A stretch of DNA of 64,000 bases, taken from positions 59,983 through 123,982 of the forward strand of contig JACKCC010000021.1 in the NCBI GenBank assembly GCA_020634245.1, written 5' to 3'. The translations under genes were made by a program, and so were the position numbers. The stretch is from Ardenticatenaceae bacterium (GTDB taxonomy: Bacteria; Chloroflexota; Anaerolineae; Promineifilales; Promineifilaceae). Shown here piece by piece: positions 25,949 through 34,580 of the stretch. Positions within the stretch are counted from its first letter, which is position 1. Every line of letters starts with the position of its first letter. The notes beneath the pieces were generated by a model that was given only the letters and a program-made list of their open reading frames with translations, was not told where the DNA came from and searched no databases.

Positions 25949-26713
25949 ATGACAAAGTGGACTGCAAGTGATGGTTCGGAGATTGAATTTTCGGTGTATG
26001 GGACGGACGCACAGCCGAAGACGCTGCTGCTGCTGCCCGGCCTTTTGGGGTCGATGAGCAGTCAGTGGCACAATTTTATCCGGTTGCTGTCGCCGGATTT
26101 TCGCATTGTGATGCTGGATTTGCGGGGGCACGGCCGTTCCCAAAACAACACGCCTATGTTAACCCTGGATCAGCTCTTGCAGGACATTAAAGGCTTGCTT
26201 GATTTTTTGCAAATCGAATCGTTTCATATTGCCGGTTACGATTTGGGCGGTTATTTGGGGTTGATGCTGGCGTTAAGCCAATCGCGCCGGGTGGAAACGT
26301 TGTTAATGCTGGCGACCAAATTTTATTGGACCCAGAATGCCGCTGCTAAAATGCAGTCCCAGCTCGAACCGGAAACGATGTCCACACAAGCGCCTGCCTA
26401 TGCTGACCAGCTTGTGCAAGAACATGGCGCGCGGCAGTGGCGTGTGTTGGTGCGTCAGGCCGGTGATATTTACGTCCACCTGGCCGAAAATGGGTTGACG
26501 GACAGAATGGCGGCCCAGGCCCAGTGCCCTGTCCTGGTTTGTGTTGGTGACCGGGACAAGCTGGTTTCTTTGGATGAGTCCCACCGCCTAAGCAAAGCTA
26601 TTCCCAAGGGTGAACTCCTTGTTCTACCTGGTGTCAGTCACTCGTTTCGCACCGTGCGCAAAATCCCTCTGCTGCCGATGATGCAGTATTTCCACGATTT
26701 GAAGAACCATTAA
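25949..26713 (+). CDS. Alpha/beta hydrolase with Asp at the nucleophile position
   Basis: A 254-residue alpha/beta-fold protein. LLLLPGLLGSMSSQW supplies the oxyanion-hole strand, LDLRGHGRS follows, and the nucleophile elbow reads IAGYDLGGYLG: Asp replaces the usual Ser. The catalytic acid (VCVGDRDKLV) and His (LPGVSHSFR) are present. An Asp nucleophile is typical of haloalkane dehalogenases and epoxide hydrolases, so that mechanism is possible, but the cap region is too poorly defined to assign a substrate. AGAGGG precedes the ATG. Probably in an operon with acpS. Confidence 0.85.
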   Translation: MTKWTASDGSEIEFSVYGTDAQPKTLLLLPGLLGSMSSQWHNFIRLLSPDFRIVMLDLRGHGRSQNNTPMLTLDQLLQDIKGLLDFLQIESFHIAGYDLGGYLGLMLALSQSRRVETLLMLATKFYWTQNAAAKMQSQLEPETMSTQAPAYADQLVQEHGARQWRVLVRQAGDIYVHLAENGLTDRMAAQAQCPVLVCVGDRDKLVSLDESHRLSKAIPKGELLVLPGVSHSFRTVRKIPLLPMMQYFHDLKNH

Positions 26714-26724
26714 GCGGAAGAATA

Positions 26725-26779
26725 GCGTCATAACATTATTCGTCATTGACGCATGACGCCTGACAAAATGACGCATGAA
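26725..26779. repeat. Stutter hairpin, TGACGCATGACAAAATGACG family
   Basis: CGTCATAACATTATTCGTCATT is followed by GACGCATGACGCC and TGACAAAATGACGCATG. Third of four copies of this word family; it separates the alpha/beta hydrolase from the deacetylase gene. Confidence 0.6.
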
Positions 26780-26796
26780 TTCAATTGGGTGAAAGT

Positions 26797-27645
26797 ATGA
26801 AACGAACGTTGTTGGCCGTCTTGGCCCATCCTGATGATGAATCTTTTGGTCCGGGGGGGACTTTGGCGCGTTATGCTGCTGAGGGCACGGCCGTACACAT
26901 TGCCATTGCTACCGATGGTGTGGCCGGGTCCGTTGTTGAAGCGTATAAAGACAAACGAGAACAGTTAGCGGCCGTGCGCGAGAAGGAATTGGAAGCGGCC
27001 GTTGCTGTTCTGGGCGGTACGTTGCACAATTTAGGTTATCGGGATTCCGGCTACATCAATGATCCTGCCAACAATCATCCTCAGGCATTCATCCAGGCTG
27101 ACGAGACAGAAGCAGTGGGCAAAGTCGTCCGTCTTATTCGTGAGTTACAGCCTCAAGTAATATTGACACATGATGAAACTGGCGGCTATTTCCATCCTGA
27201 TCACATCATGTGCTGTAAGATTACGACCGCCGCTTTTCACGCTGCCGGCGATGCGACGCAATATCCTGATATTGGCCCGGCTCCGTTTCAGCCAAAACGG
27301 CTCTTTTACACAACAATGCCGAACCGCTGGGTGAAGATCATGATCTTATTGATGCGGCTGCGGGGTAAGGATCCGACGCGCTGGGGGCGTAATGGCGACA
27401 TTGACATGACCAGAGTTGGCGCCGATCCGTCACAAATCACGACGACGATTGATTATCGTGATTATTGGGATGTTAAGCTGGCGGCCAGCGCCCAACATAC
27501 AAGCCAGGGGGGTGGCACGAGTTTCAGCCGGATGATGCCCGGCTGGCTGCAAAAACAGTTGTTTGGCCGTGATTCGTTTATTCGCGCCTATCCGCTATTG
27601 CGGAACGGCCGTCGCGAAAAAGACCTGTTCGAATCGGCCGGTTAG
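26797..27645 (+). CDS. PIG-L/LmbE family N-acetylglucosaminyl deacetylase
   Basis: A 282-residue zinc-dependent deacetylase of the PIG-L superfamily, which acts on GlcNAc-containing lipids or small-thiol precursors (MshB, BshB and mycothiol-conjugate amidase belong here). The zinc motif AHPDDESFGPGGTLA is at the N-terminus, the third ligand is in YFHPDHIMC, and THDETGGYFHPDH is the usual context. The ATG at 26797 gives MKRTLLAVLAHPDDE. The substrate is not evident, and no glycosyltransferase partner is adjacent. Its last bases overlap the convergent TPR gene by four. Confidence 0.9.
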   Translation: MKRTLLAVLAHPDDESFGPGGTLARYAAEGTAVHIAIATDGVAGSVVEAYKDKREQLAAVREKELEAAVAVLGGTLHNLGYRDSGYINDPANNHPQAFIQADETEAVGKVVRLIRELQPQVILTHDETGGYFHPDHIMCCKITTAAFHAAGDATQYPDIGPAPFQPKRLFYTTMPNRWVKIMILLMRLRGKDPTRWGRNGDIDMTRVGADPSQITTTIDYRDYWDVKLAASAQHTSQGGGTSFSRMMPGWLQKQLFGRDSFIRAYPLLRNGRREKDLFESAG

Positions 27646-28910
27646 TTATCGAGAACCGCTTTAATTGTCGGGGCTGAGAGGAATTTTTGCCGCAAGGCAG
27701 CATCTCGGATGGGTTCCGCGATTTGACGGATAATTTCGGCAGCGATGCGATGATGCACCTGGGACAGGTCTGGCGAAGCGGCGCTTTGGGCCAGGGCGGT
27801 GTGAGTTTTCCACAAAAGGGTGCGGTTGTTGGCCTCATGCGCCAGGAACAGGGTTTGCTGCCACATCTGTTCGGCACTGTTCCAATCTTCTAATTGTCGA
27901 TAATAAAGGCCCAACGCATAATGCGCCGATGCCAGCAGATTGCGCGAATCGGTGCGTGTGGACAGTTCTTTGAGCTGGATCGCATAGTGATAAGCCTGCT
28001 CCAGATTACCTCGCTCAATTTCGACGAGGGATAATGCGTAGAGCGTGTTGACCAAGTTGTCTTGATGTTTGGTTTCCTGGCTGATTGCCAATGCCTGTTG
28101 TAAGCAGGCGAAGCCTTGTTCGACCTGGTTTAGGTGGCACAATTCCAGCCCCTTATTACGCAATATGTCGGCTTCGATGATACGCAGTTGGCTTTGCTGG
28201 GCCAGGGCCAAGCCCATTTCGTGATAAGCCAAAGCCTGCTCGAAATCGTACAAATATTGGTGACATTCGCCTAAGTTGTTGAGTGCGGCAACGGCCGTAT
28301 CCTGTTGGCCAATTTTACGCGACAAATGAAGGGCTTCGGTAAACGTAGCAATTGCCAGGTCTAGTTGGCCGCCATAAGCATAAGCAACCCCCATCCGGTT
28401 CATGGTGCGGATTTGCTGGGCGGCATCCCCGCTTTTTTCAAAAAGCGAGATGGCTTCCTTGAGGTGGACGACAGCTTCTTCGATACGGCCGCGCACCAGC
28501 TTGGTAACGCCAATGCCCACCAGTACACGGCCGCGTTCACTGGGAATGCCTCGTTTTTCGACTAACGCCAGCGCTTCGTGATACGCATCAAAAGCCTGTT
28601 CATACCAGCCAATCCCGCGTGACTGATCGCCAATTTTGATAAGAGCATCGATACGACGGGCGGTGTCAGTCGCTTCCCGATGATATTGAACGTAAGCTGA
28701 CAAGGCTGCTTCCTGTTCCCCCAAAAGCCCTAACAAGCGCCCCCGTTCTCGTAAAGCTGTCAGTCGCTTCTCTTGAGCTGCGGCAGAAGTGGATTGTGGT
28801 TCAATAAGAGCCAGCAGTTCGGTATAAAAATCGAGCGCGGCCCAATATTGATGTTTGCTGGCTGCTTCGGTTGCCTGTCGAAATAAGTGCGATAATGTGT
28901 CTTTGTTCAT
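27642..28910 (-). CDS. Tetratricopeptide-repeat protein
   Basis: A 422-residue all-helical protein made of about eight or nine TPR units: AALDFYTELLALIEP, AFDAYHEALALVEKRG, AVVHLKEAISLFEKSGD, AIATFTEALHLSRKIGQ, ALAYHEMGLALAQQSQ, GFACLQQALAISQETK, and so on. There is no signal peptide, membrane helix or enzymatic domain. It resembles the TPR halves of regulator ATPases such as the 1168-residue protein at 39521-43027, but stands alone. A protein-protein interaction role is likely, with partner unknown. It overlaps the PIG-L gene tail to tail by four bases. Confidence 0.85.
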   Translation of the reverse strand: MNKDTLSHLFRQATEAASKHQYWAALDFYTELLALIEPQSTSAAAQEKRLTALRERGRLLGLLGEQEAALSAYVQYHREATDTARRIDALIKIGDQSRGIGWYEQAFDAYHEALALVEKRGIPSERGRVLVGIGVTKLVRGRIEEAVVHLKEAISLFEKSGDAAQQIRTMNRMGVAYAYGGQLDLAIATFTEALHLSRKIGQQDTAVAALNNLGECHQYLYDFEQALAYHEMGLALAQQSQLRIIEADILRNKGLELCHLNQVEQGFACLQQALAISQETKHQDNLVNTLYALSLVEIERGNLEQAYHYAIQLKELSTRTDSRNLLASAHYALGLYYRQLEDWNSAEQMWQQTLFLAHEANNRTLLWKTHTALAQSAASPDLSQVHHRIAAEIIRQIAEPIRDAALRQKFLSAPTIKAVLDN

Positions 28911-29224
28911 GCTGTCGTCTTCAATGTTGTGTCTAGTGTACCCGATAGCAGATGATTTTCTTTGAGTGAGACACGTTAAATTTTCGTGAATTAAGCAGAT
29001 TGTAACATATTGTGCTAAAGGGTAGGGCGATCGTCCAGATTTTTAACCGATTTCCGCTATAATTGACAATTGACAGGGATGGTTTGCGAACCGCTTCTAC
29101 ACGAGATGATGATTTGAGACATCATGCGCTGTAGAGCACCATCATAAATAGAAATGGAGCGTGGTCGGCCAGACCGCATAGGGCGAGCAAGCTGCTCGCG
29201 CTTCCATTTTCGAAGGAGTAAATA
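28911..29224. other. Gene-free divergent gap with a small hairpin
   Basis: A 314-base gap between the divergent TPR and alpha/beta hydrolase genes. It is AT-rich around 28960-29060 and contains ATTGACAATTGACAGG near 29046. GCGAGCA (29183-29189) pairs with TGCTCGC (29193-29199) just ahead of the hydrolase ribosome binding site. No gene is visible; promoters for both flanking genes must lie here. Confidence 0.5.
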
Positions 29225-30172
29225 ATGCGATTATTTCGACGTGTTTTACGTTGGGTTTTCTTTTTGTTGGGATTGTTGGCCGGATTGATAACGGTCGTTG
29301 CTGCTTTTTTTGCTCAGCGTATGGTGAAACCACCCCGGCAGCGCTTGTGGGCCACGCCCGGTGATTTGGGTCTGGCCTGCGAAGACATTCATTTTCCGGC
29401 GCAGGATGGTATCCGGCTGTCGGGCTGGTTTGTTCCGGCGGCTGATACGAAACGGGACGGCGCAACGGTAGTCATTGTTCACGGCTGGACCTGGAACCGT
29501 CTGGGATTGACGGCTGATGATTGGTTTTCCGGTTTGGAAGGCAGCCGTCCGGTGGATTTGCTGCGATTGGCCTACAAGCTGCATCAAGAAGGCTATCACG
29601 TGTTGATGTTTGATTTGCGCAATCATGGCGAGAGCGCGGATGCACCACCGGTGACGTTTGGCTGGCAGGAAGCCAACGATTTGTTGGGGGCGCTGGCTTA
29701 TTTGAATGGCCGTTCCGAGGTCAATCCTGACCGCATTGGCACCGTGGGCTTCTCGATGGGGGCTAACACTGTTTTGTATACCTTGCCGCAAACTGAGCAG
29801 ATCAAAGCGGCCGTGGCTGTCCAGCCCGCCAGCACCGGCACGTTTGCCGAACGTTATGGAGCCGATTTGCTTGGCCCCTTGGGCATGGTAACGGTTCCAC
29901 TGGCTGAAATGATGTACCAGGCGGCAGGTGGCCTGCGTTTTGCGGCCTTACAGCCTGCTTTTCCGGCTGCTGGCGCTGGTCAAACGCCGGTTTTATACGT
30001 TCAGGGCGAAGGCGACCGCTGGGGCAGCATGGATGATGTGACCCAAATTGCCGGCAAGACGCCGCAGGCATCAGGGCCGGTTTTTGTGGAGGGGACACAT
30101 CGGTTTGACGGCTATCAATATGTGGTCGATCATCCCGAATTGGTGACGGCGTTTCTGGCGAAAAATTTGTGA
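29225..30172 (+). CDS. Membrane-anchored alpha/beta hydrolase
   Basis: A 315-residue protein with an N-terminal membrane helix (VFFLLGLLAGLITVVAAFF) and an alpha/beta hydrolase domain: VVIVHGWTWNR (oxyanion strand), FDLRNHGESAD, nucleophile elbow VGFSMGANT, acid in VQGEGDRWG and His in EGTHRFDGY. It resembles the BAAT/dienelactone-like and esterase-lipase groups of the fold, with the catalytic triad intact. TCGAAGGAGTAAATA precedes the ATG. Whether the helix is an uncleaved anchor or a signal peptide is unclear; substrate unknown. Confidence 0.87.
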   Translation: MRLFRRVLRWVFFLLGLLAGLITVVAAFFAQRMVKPPRQRLWATPGDLGLACEDIHFPAQDGIRLSGWFVPAADTKRDGATVVIVHGWTWNRLGLTADDWFSGLEGSRPVDLLRLAYKLHQEGYHVLMFDLRNHGESADAPPVTFGWQEANDLLGALAYLNGRSEVNPDRIGTVGFSMGANTVLYTLPQTEQIKAAVAVQPASTGTFAERYGADLLGPLGMVTVPLAEMMYQAAGGLRFAALQPAFPAAGAGQTPVLYVQGEGDRWGSMDDVTQIAGKTPQASGPVFVEGTHRFDGYQYVVDHPELVTAFLAKNL

Positions 30173-30239
30173 TTTGTCATGCGTCATTTTGTCATGCGTC
30201 ATACTGATCCTGTTGACGAATGACGTTATGACGCATGAT
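30173..30239. repeat. Stutter hairpin, TGACGCATGACAAAATGACG family
   Basis: TTTGTCATGCGTCATTTTGTCATGCGTCAT is followed by TGACGAATGACGTTATGACGCATGA. Fourth copy of this word family in 9 kb, lying between the converging hydrolase and rnhB genes. Confidence 0.65.
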
Positions 30240-30240
30240 T

Positions 30241-30873
30241 TTAGAGCAACGGCCGTTTAATTGGCGCAAAGCTGTGGCGGTGTAAGGGGCAGGGGCCGTA
30301 TTGTTCCAATGCGGCCAGATGATAGGCTGTGCCGTACCCTTTGTGACGGGCAAAGCCGTACTGCGGATACTGCTCGTCTAATTCAATCATGAGCCGGTCG
30401 CGGGTGACTTTGGCTAAAATCGAGGCGGCAGCGATGGTGAGACTTTTGCCATCGCCGCGAATGATGGCTTGTTGGGGTGTGGCCAGGGTTTTGAGACGGA
30501 TACGGCCGTCGATCAGCAAATATTGGGCGGCGGGGATGAGTTGGGAAACGGCCGTAACCATCGCCTGTTTCGTCGCCGGAAGGATGCCAATCTTGTCAAT
30601 GATAGCGGCGGGTACACTGGCAATGCCGTAAGCTAATGCGTGGTGCATGATGCGTGAAAAGAGGTGTTCGCGCGTTTTGGCTGTTAACTGTTTGGAATCA
30701 TTGACTCCCGCTAAACTGTCTAAAAGTTGGCTGTCATCCAGAGGCAGAATGACGGCAGCGGCCGTAACCGGCCCGGCCAGTGCACCGCGTCCGGCCTCAT
30801 CTAATCCGGCAATAAACACAAATCCATGACGGGCTAAAATTTCATTTTCGAGTTCCAGGGTGGGCGTAGTCAC
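30241..30873 (-). CDS. rnhB: Ribonuclease HII
   Basis: A 210-residue RNase HII that cleaves RNA in RNA-DNA hybrids and removes single ribonucleotides from DNA. The acidic catalytic residues are in GLDEAGRGALAGPV (first Asp-Glu), in LIDGRIRL and in AAASILAKVTRDRLM; the C-terminal YGFARHKGYGTAYHL region is typical. The start is GTG at 30873, with no clear ribosome binding site, 11 bases after the glycosyltransferase gene, so it may depend on translation of that gene. Confidence 0.95.
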   Translation of the reverse strand: MTTPTLELENEILARHGFVFIAGLDEAGRGALAGPVTAAAVILPLDDSQLLDSLAGVNDSKQLTAKTREHLFSRIMHHALAYGIASVPAAIIDKIGILPATKQAMVTAVSQLIPAAQYLLIDGRIRLKTLATPQQAIIRGDGKSLTIAAASILAKVTRDRLMIELDEQYPQYGFARHKGYGTAYHLAALEQYGPCPLHRHSFAPIKRPLL

Positions 30874-30884
30874 AAGACAAGAAG

Positions 30885-31652
30885 CTACATTTTGGGGGTA
30901 GCCAGCGGCGTTTCCGGCCTGGATCGCTTGTACACGCCGGTCAATAAATTCCAGCGGATTTTGACGGCTTCACCAATGCTTTTGATGTAATCGAGACGAG
31001 TGACGTGTGTACCGGCGGCGTCAATCCAATCGGCGGCGATGATGCCGATGCGATAACCGAAGCGGCGAGTCAGGGCGAGGGCTTCGTCGTCGATGCTCCA
31101 GCCATCGATGCGGGCGGCGGCAAATACCTGTTTGGCGGCTGGCGCGGTGAACGCTTTGAAGCCGCAGCGCGTATCCCAGATGCCGGGTACGACCAATGTC
31201 TGGATGATCAGATTGCCCAGGTTGCCCAACAGCCGTTTCAGTGGTGGTTGGGGAACGGCCTGGCGTGCGCCGGGCACATCTTTGTGGTCGCGGGAGGCGA
31301 TGACGACGTCTTTGCCTTGCTCAAACAACGGCCGCATCTGGTTGAAATGGCTGATGTCGGTGGAATTGTCGGCGTCGGTGAAAAGGCGGATGTCACCGTG
31401 CGCCTGAAGCATGCCTTCGCGCACCGAGTATCCTTTGCCCCGATTTTGCTTCCGGTCGATCCAGCGGATGTTTTGTTTGCCCTGGGCAAAGGCTTGAACC
31501 TGGCCCAGGGTGTTATCTTGCGGCCCGTCGAGGACGATGAGCATTTCCCAGGTGAAGGGTTGGGTGGTCAGGTAGCGGTAAATGGCATCGAGGGTGGTGG
31601 CGATGCGTTTTTCTTCGTTGTAGGCCGGAATGATGACGCTTAGGTAAGGCAT
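30885..31652 (-). CDS. Family 2 glycosyltransferase, dolichol-phosphate-mannosyltransferase-like
   Basis: A 255-residue GT-A glycosyltransferase. YLSVIIPAYNEEKRI starts the nucleotide-sugar fold, MLIVLDGPQDNT follows, and the metal-binding DXD-like motif is FTDADNSTD. WDTRCGFKAFTAPAAKQVF is characteristic of DPM1/ALG5-like enzymes that use a polyprenyl phosphate acceptor. The C-terminal segment lacks membrane helices, so it probably works at the inner membrane face. I chose the ATG at 31652, which has AGAGAA before it; 31664 is also possible. Upstream of rnhB in the same direction. Confidence 0.88.
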   Translation of the reverse strand: MPYLSVIIPAYNEEKRIATTLDAIYRYLTTQPFTWEMLIVLDGPQDNTLGQVQAFAQGKQNIRWIDRKQNRGKGYSVREGMLQAHGDIRLFTDADNSTDISHFNQMRPLFEQGKDVVIASRDHKDVPGARQAVPQPPLKRLLGNLGNLIIQTLVVPGIWDTRCGFKAFTAPAAKQVFAAARIDGWSIDDEALALTRRFGYRIGIIAADWIDAAGTHVTRLDYIKSIGEAVKIRWNLLTGVYKRSRPETPLATPKM

Positions 31653-31669
31653 AGATTCTCTCATAATAG

Positions 31670-31734
31670 CAAGTCAGCAGTTCAGCTTGTCAGCTTGTCA
31701 GCCTGCTGAATTGCTGACTTGCTGAGTAGCTGAA
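31670..31734. repeat. Stutter hairpin built from TCAGCTTG / GCTGACTTGCTGA
   Basis: GTCAGCAGTTCAGCTTGTCAGC repeats are followed by GCTGAATTGCTGACTTGCTGAG. It fills the gap between the two glycosyltransferase genes. Confidence 0.6.
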
Positions 31735-31750
31735 GCGCTAGTCGGCAATC

Positions 31751-32716
31751 TTACCGTCCCTGGGGGGGATCGTCAACCGGTGTGAGTACGGCCGTTAAGG
31801 AATCGTCATCAATCCGTCGGTTAGCCTGGATGCGGCGGCGTTTGGGCAGCATTTTGAACAGGCCAAGCAGGCCGGCCAACTGACCGCGCAGCCGGGCGCG
31901 GGCCGCTTCGCCGCGCCATTGGCGCAGGGCTTCTTTAGTGATTTTGAGCTGGGCTTTGAGGACGAGCGGCCAGTTTTGGCGCAGCAGGCTGGACGGATAG
32001 TTTTTCCAGATGAGGTAGAGGAAGTTACGGCCGTCATAATAGCTGCCGGTGACGGCGCCGCCGGTGGCTTTGAGTTTGTGGTAGACAACAGCCGTGGGCA
32101 CGTACAACACCTTCCACCCCGCCAGATGTGCCCGCCAGGAAATATCGACGTCCTCGCAGGAAAAGAAAAAGTCATCATCCAAAAAGCCGATTTCGTCTAA
32201 AAGCGCCCGCCGGTAGGCTGAGGAGCCGCCGCACGCGCCGAACACTTCTTCTTCCACGTCGTACTGGCCTACGTCCTCCTGCCAGACACCGCGATTGCCG
32301 GGGATACCGTCCAGCCGGTAAAAATCGCCAGCCGTGTGGAAATGGTTGCGCTTGTCGAAGAGCAGCATCTTGCTGGCCACGATGCCCACGTTGGGGCGGC
32401 GCTCAAATGCCGACACGATTTCGGCCAGCCAATTCGCATCCACTTCCGTATCATTGTTAAGCAGAATGATGTACTTGCCACTTGCCACTTGCCACCCCGC
32501 ATTACACGCGCCGGTAAAGCCACGATTCTGCCCCAATTCCAGCAGTTTGACTTCGGGGTACTGTTGGCGAACGTAATCCTGTGTGCCGTCGGTGGAGCCG
32601 TTGTCGACGAGCAGAATCTCGAAGTCGCGCCAGGTTTGTTGGCGTAAGGAGTTGAAGCAGTCGTCGAGGTGGTGACGGCCGTTTAAATGCGGAATAATAA
32701 TGGAAGTAGTGAGCAT
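31751..32716 (-). CDS. Family 2 glycosyltransferase, rhamnosyltransferase-like
   Basis: A 321-residue GT-A enzyme of the WcaE/RfbF-like group. TTSIIIPHLNGRHHL begins the fold, LLVDNGSTDGTQDYV and NRGFTGACNAGW follow, LLNNDTEVD is the metal motif, and FFFSCEDVDISWRAHLAGWKVLYVP contains the acceptor-site ED motif. The basic C-terminal tail probably touches the membrane. With the downstream glycosyltransferase and the nearby rfbD-like reductase, it suggests surface polysaccharide synthesis. The GWQVASGK stretch is encoded by a threefold TGGCAAG stutter. Confidence 0.88.
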   Translation of the reverse strand: MLTTSIIIPHLNGRHHLDDCFNSLRQQTWRDFEILLVDNGSTDGTQDYVRQQYPEVKLLELGQNRGFTGACNAGWQVASGKYIILLNNDTEVDANWLAEIVSAFERRPNVGIVASKMLLFDKRNHFHTAGDFYRLDGIPGNRGVWQEDVGQYDVEEEVFGACGGSSAYRRALLDEIGFLDDDFFFSCEDVDISWRAHLAGWKVLYVPTAVVYHKLKATGGAVTGSYYDGRNFLYLIWKNYPSSLLRQNWPLVLKAQLKITKEALRQWRGEAARARLRGQLAGLLGLFKMLPKRRRIQANRRIDDDSLTAVLTPVDDPPQGR

Positions 32717-32824
32717 GGGAAAAGAAGGAGAGTTCAGATTAATTTCAGGGAATTGTTACCAAGTCTTACCCATTATTTGATCAAATCACAAAAAATTCTT
32801 TTATATTTGCCAACATTTCATTCA

Positions 32825-33559
32825 TTACTTATCTGTTGCGACTGGAGGCAAGATGATAAATTCATCCCTTCCTTCCAATTGCTCATCTGGTGATGTGTTA
32901 CATCCCAAGAACACATCACTAATTCCCCCATCTTCGACCATCACAGTTAATGCGTTCTCATTGTTAGTAGAGGTAAAAATAATACCATAGGAATTTGGCA
33001 TGTACTCATAAACTGCATATACACCTGTCGCTTGAGAAACGAGTTCTTCTAACACAAACATGATAGCTTCTTCATCCTGTGTCAAAAATCCTTCACAGAC
33101 TGCATAAGGAAATGCTTCTACAAGTGTACCAACTGGTTCATCTTCATTGCAATAAGGCCCCCAAGGATCATTTTTATGGATGCAAGGCTTTGATTGGAAG
33201 CGAATGAGTTTTCGCAGGGCCGTTGTATCTCTAGTCAATACCAATCTGGCTATTTCGTCTATCTCTGGAATGTTGGTGTAAGAGCCGTAAGGATAAGGTT
33301 GATAGTAAAATGGGGTTGGTGTTGTCTTTACTTCGGGGGTAGGCGTTTGAGTTGTAGTTGGCTCCGCTTTATCATTTGTAATAGTGGCCGGCACTTCAAT
33401 AACCCTTGTTATTAGCCTAGTCACTTCAATTGTAACGGGCAACTCAACTACGACAGTTTCCTGGATGGTTATAGTTTCTGGAGTATTTGAAGCGCAGGCT
33501 CCCGTAATAAAAATGAAGATTTGTAGAAATACAAAAGTTTTAAGATAGGTGTGTTTCAT
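32825..33559 (-). CDS. Predicted lipoprotein of unknown function
   Basis: A 244-residue protein with a lipoprotein signal, FVFLQIFIFITGAC, whose lipobox Cys is at residue 22. It has a Thr/Val/Pro-rich linker (TQTPTPEVKTTPTPF) and then a globular domain of about 150 residues with four Cys (KPCIHKNDPWGPYC, YAVCEGF, FLGC) that could form two disulfides. No domain is recognised. The DNA is clearly more AT-rich than its neighbours and has no exact ACGGCCGT, so it may be a later arrival. It lies between a glycosyltransferase and the rfbD-like gene, with gaps on both sides. Confidence 0.75.
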   Translation of the reverse strand: MKHTYLKTFVFLQIFIFITGACASNTPETITIQETVVVELPVTIEVTRLITRVIEVPATITNDKAEPTTTQTPTPEVKTTPTPFYYQPYPYGSYTNIPEIDEIARLVLTRDTTALRKLIRFQSKPCIHKNDPWGPYCNEDEPVGTLVEAFPYAVCEGFLTQDEEAIMFVLEELVSQATGVYAVYEYMPNSYGIIFTSTNNENALTVMVEDGGISDVFLGCNTSPDEQLEGRDEFIILPPVATDK

Positions 33560-33577
33560 CTGTTAATTGTTGCCTGT

Positions 33578-34414
33578 TTAAGCGTATTCACGTAAATAAT
33601 CGGCTAATGCTTCCTGCCACGGCCGTACCACAATCCCAAGCGCTTTTCCGGCAATATTGTTCAGGGCGCAGTAGGGGGGTGGGGTGGACGGCCGTACAAA
33701 TTCCGAACTCAGAATAGGCGTATTGGCCACATCATCCAGCCCGGCCAGGCGCAGAATCTCGTTGGCGAACTCCCAGCGGGAGCAGGCGCCGTTGTTGGGT
33801 AAATGATAGGTTCCATATTGGTGCGTTTCGATCAGTTGGGCGATGGCGGCGGCCAAATCGTTGACGTAGGTGGGATTGGCCACCTCATCGGTGACGACAC
33901 GTAGTTGGCCGGTCTCGCGGGCGCGGTTAAGGATGGCGTGGATGAAGTTGCGGCCGCCGGGCGCGTACAGCCAGGAGAAGCGAACGATGTAGTAGCGGCT
34001 CAGCAGGGATCGCACGTGAAATTCGGCGGCGGCTTTGGAACGGCCGTATGGATTACACGGGTTCAGCGGCATCCATTCTTCATACCCGTCCAGTTTATCC
34101 CCGGCAAAAACCTCGTTACTGCTGATGTGGGCCATCTCTACGTCGAATTTTTGGCAGGCCAGGGCTACATTTTGTGTGCCCAGACCGTTAACTTTGTAGG
34201 CCAGTTCCGGGTTGCGGGCACAGCCATCCACGTCAGTGTAAGCGGCGGCGTGGATGACGAGATCAGGACGTGTTTTACCTATAATTTCAAAAACGGTTTC
34301 TTTGTGAGTGATATTTAATTCGGGCAGGTCAAACCCGGTGATTTGGTGCTGAGTGAGGGCCGCCTGTAATGCTGATCCAAGCTGTCCCAGGTTGCCGGTG
34401 ATAAGTATTTTCAT
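33578..34414 (-). CDS. rfbD: dTDP-4-dehydrorhamnose reductase-like (RmlD) protein
   Basis: A 278-residue short-chain-dehydrogenase-type reductase of the RmlD family, which makes dTDP-L-rhamnose from dTDP-4-keto-L-rhamnose using NAD(P)H. KILITGNLGQLGSAL is the nucleotide-binding site, HAAAYTDVDGCARNPELAYKVNG is the family hallmark, and the catalytic Tyr-Lys pair is in PYGRSKAAAE. GAGGAAGG precedes the ATG. The other rml genes are not in this window, so its exact sugar substrate is unproven. It is divergent from trmD. Confidence 0.88.
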   Translation of the reverse strand: MKILITGNLGQLGSALQAALTQHQITGFDLPELNITHKETVFEIIGKTRPDLVIHAAAYTDVDGCARNPELAYKVNGLGTQNVALACQKFDVEMAHISSNEVFAGDKLDGYEEWMPLNPCNPYGRSKAAAEFHVRSLLSRYYIVRFSWLYAPGGRNFIHAILNRARETGQLRVVTDEVANPTYVNDLAAAIAQLIETHQYGTYHLPNNGACSRWEFANEILRLAGLDDVANTPILSSEFVRPSTPPPYCALNNIAGKALGIVVRPWQEALADYLREYA

Positions 34415-34580
34415 TCCTTCCTCTTCACTTCTTGTTTTTCTGCCGCCAGCTTTGGTAAACTGCTGTGCAGCGATGATTATACCGGTGCTCCCCTCGACTG
34501 GCGAAGCGTTCCGATTTTCCAGGCCCAGTACTGTTAATAATATCCTTTACGTTTTGCAGTTTACGTTTTAGACTCTCTCT

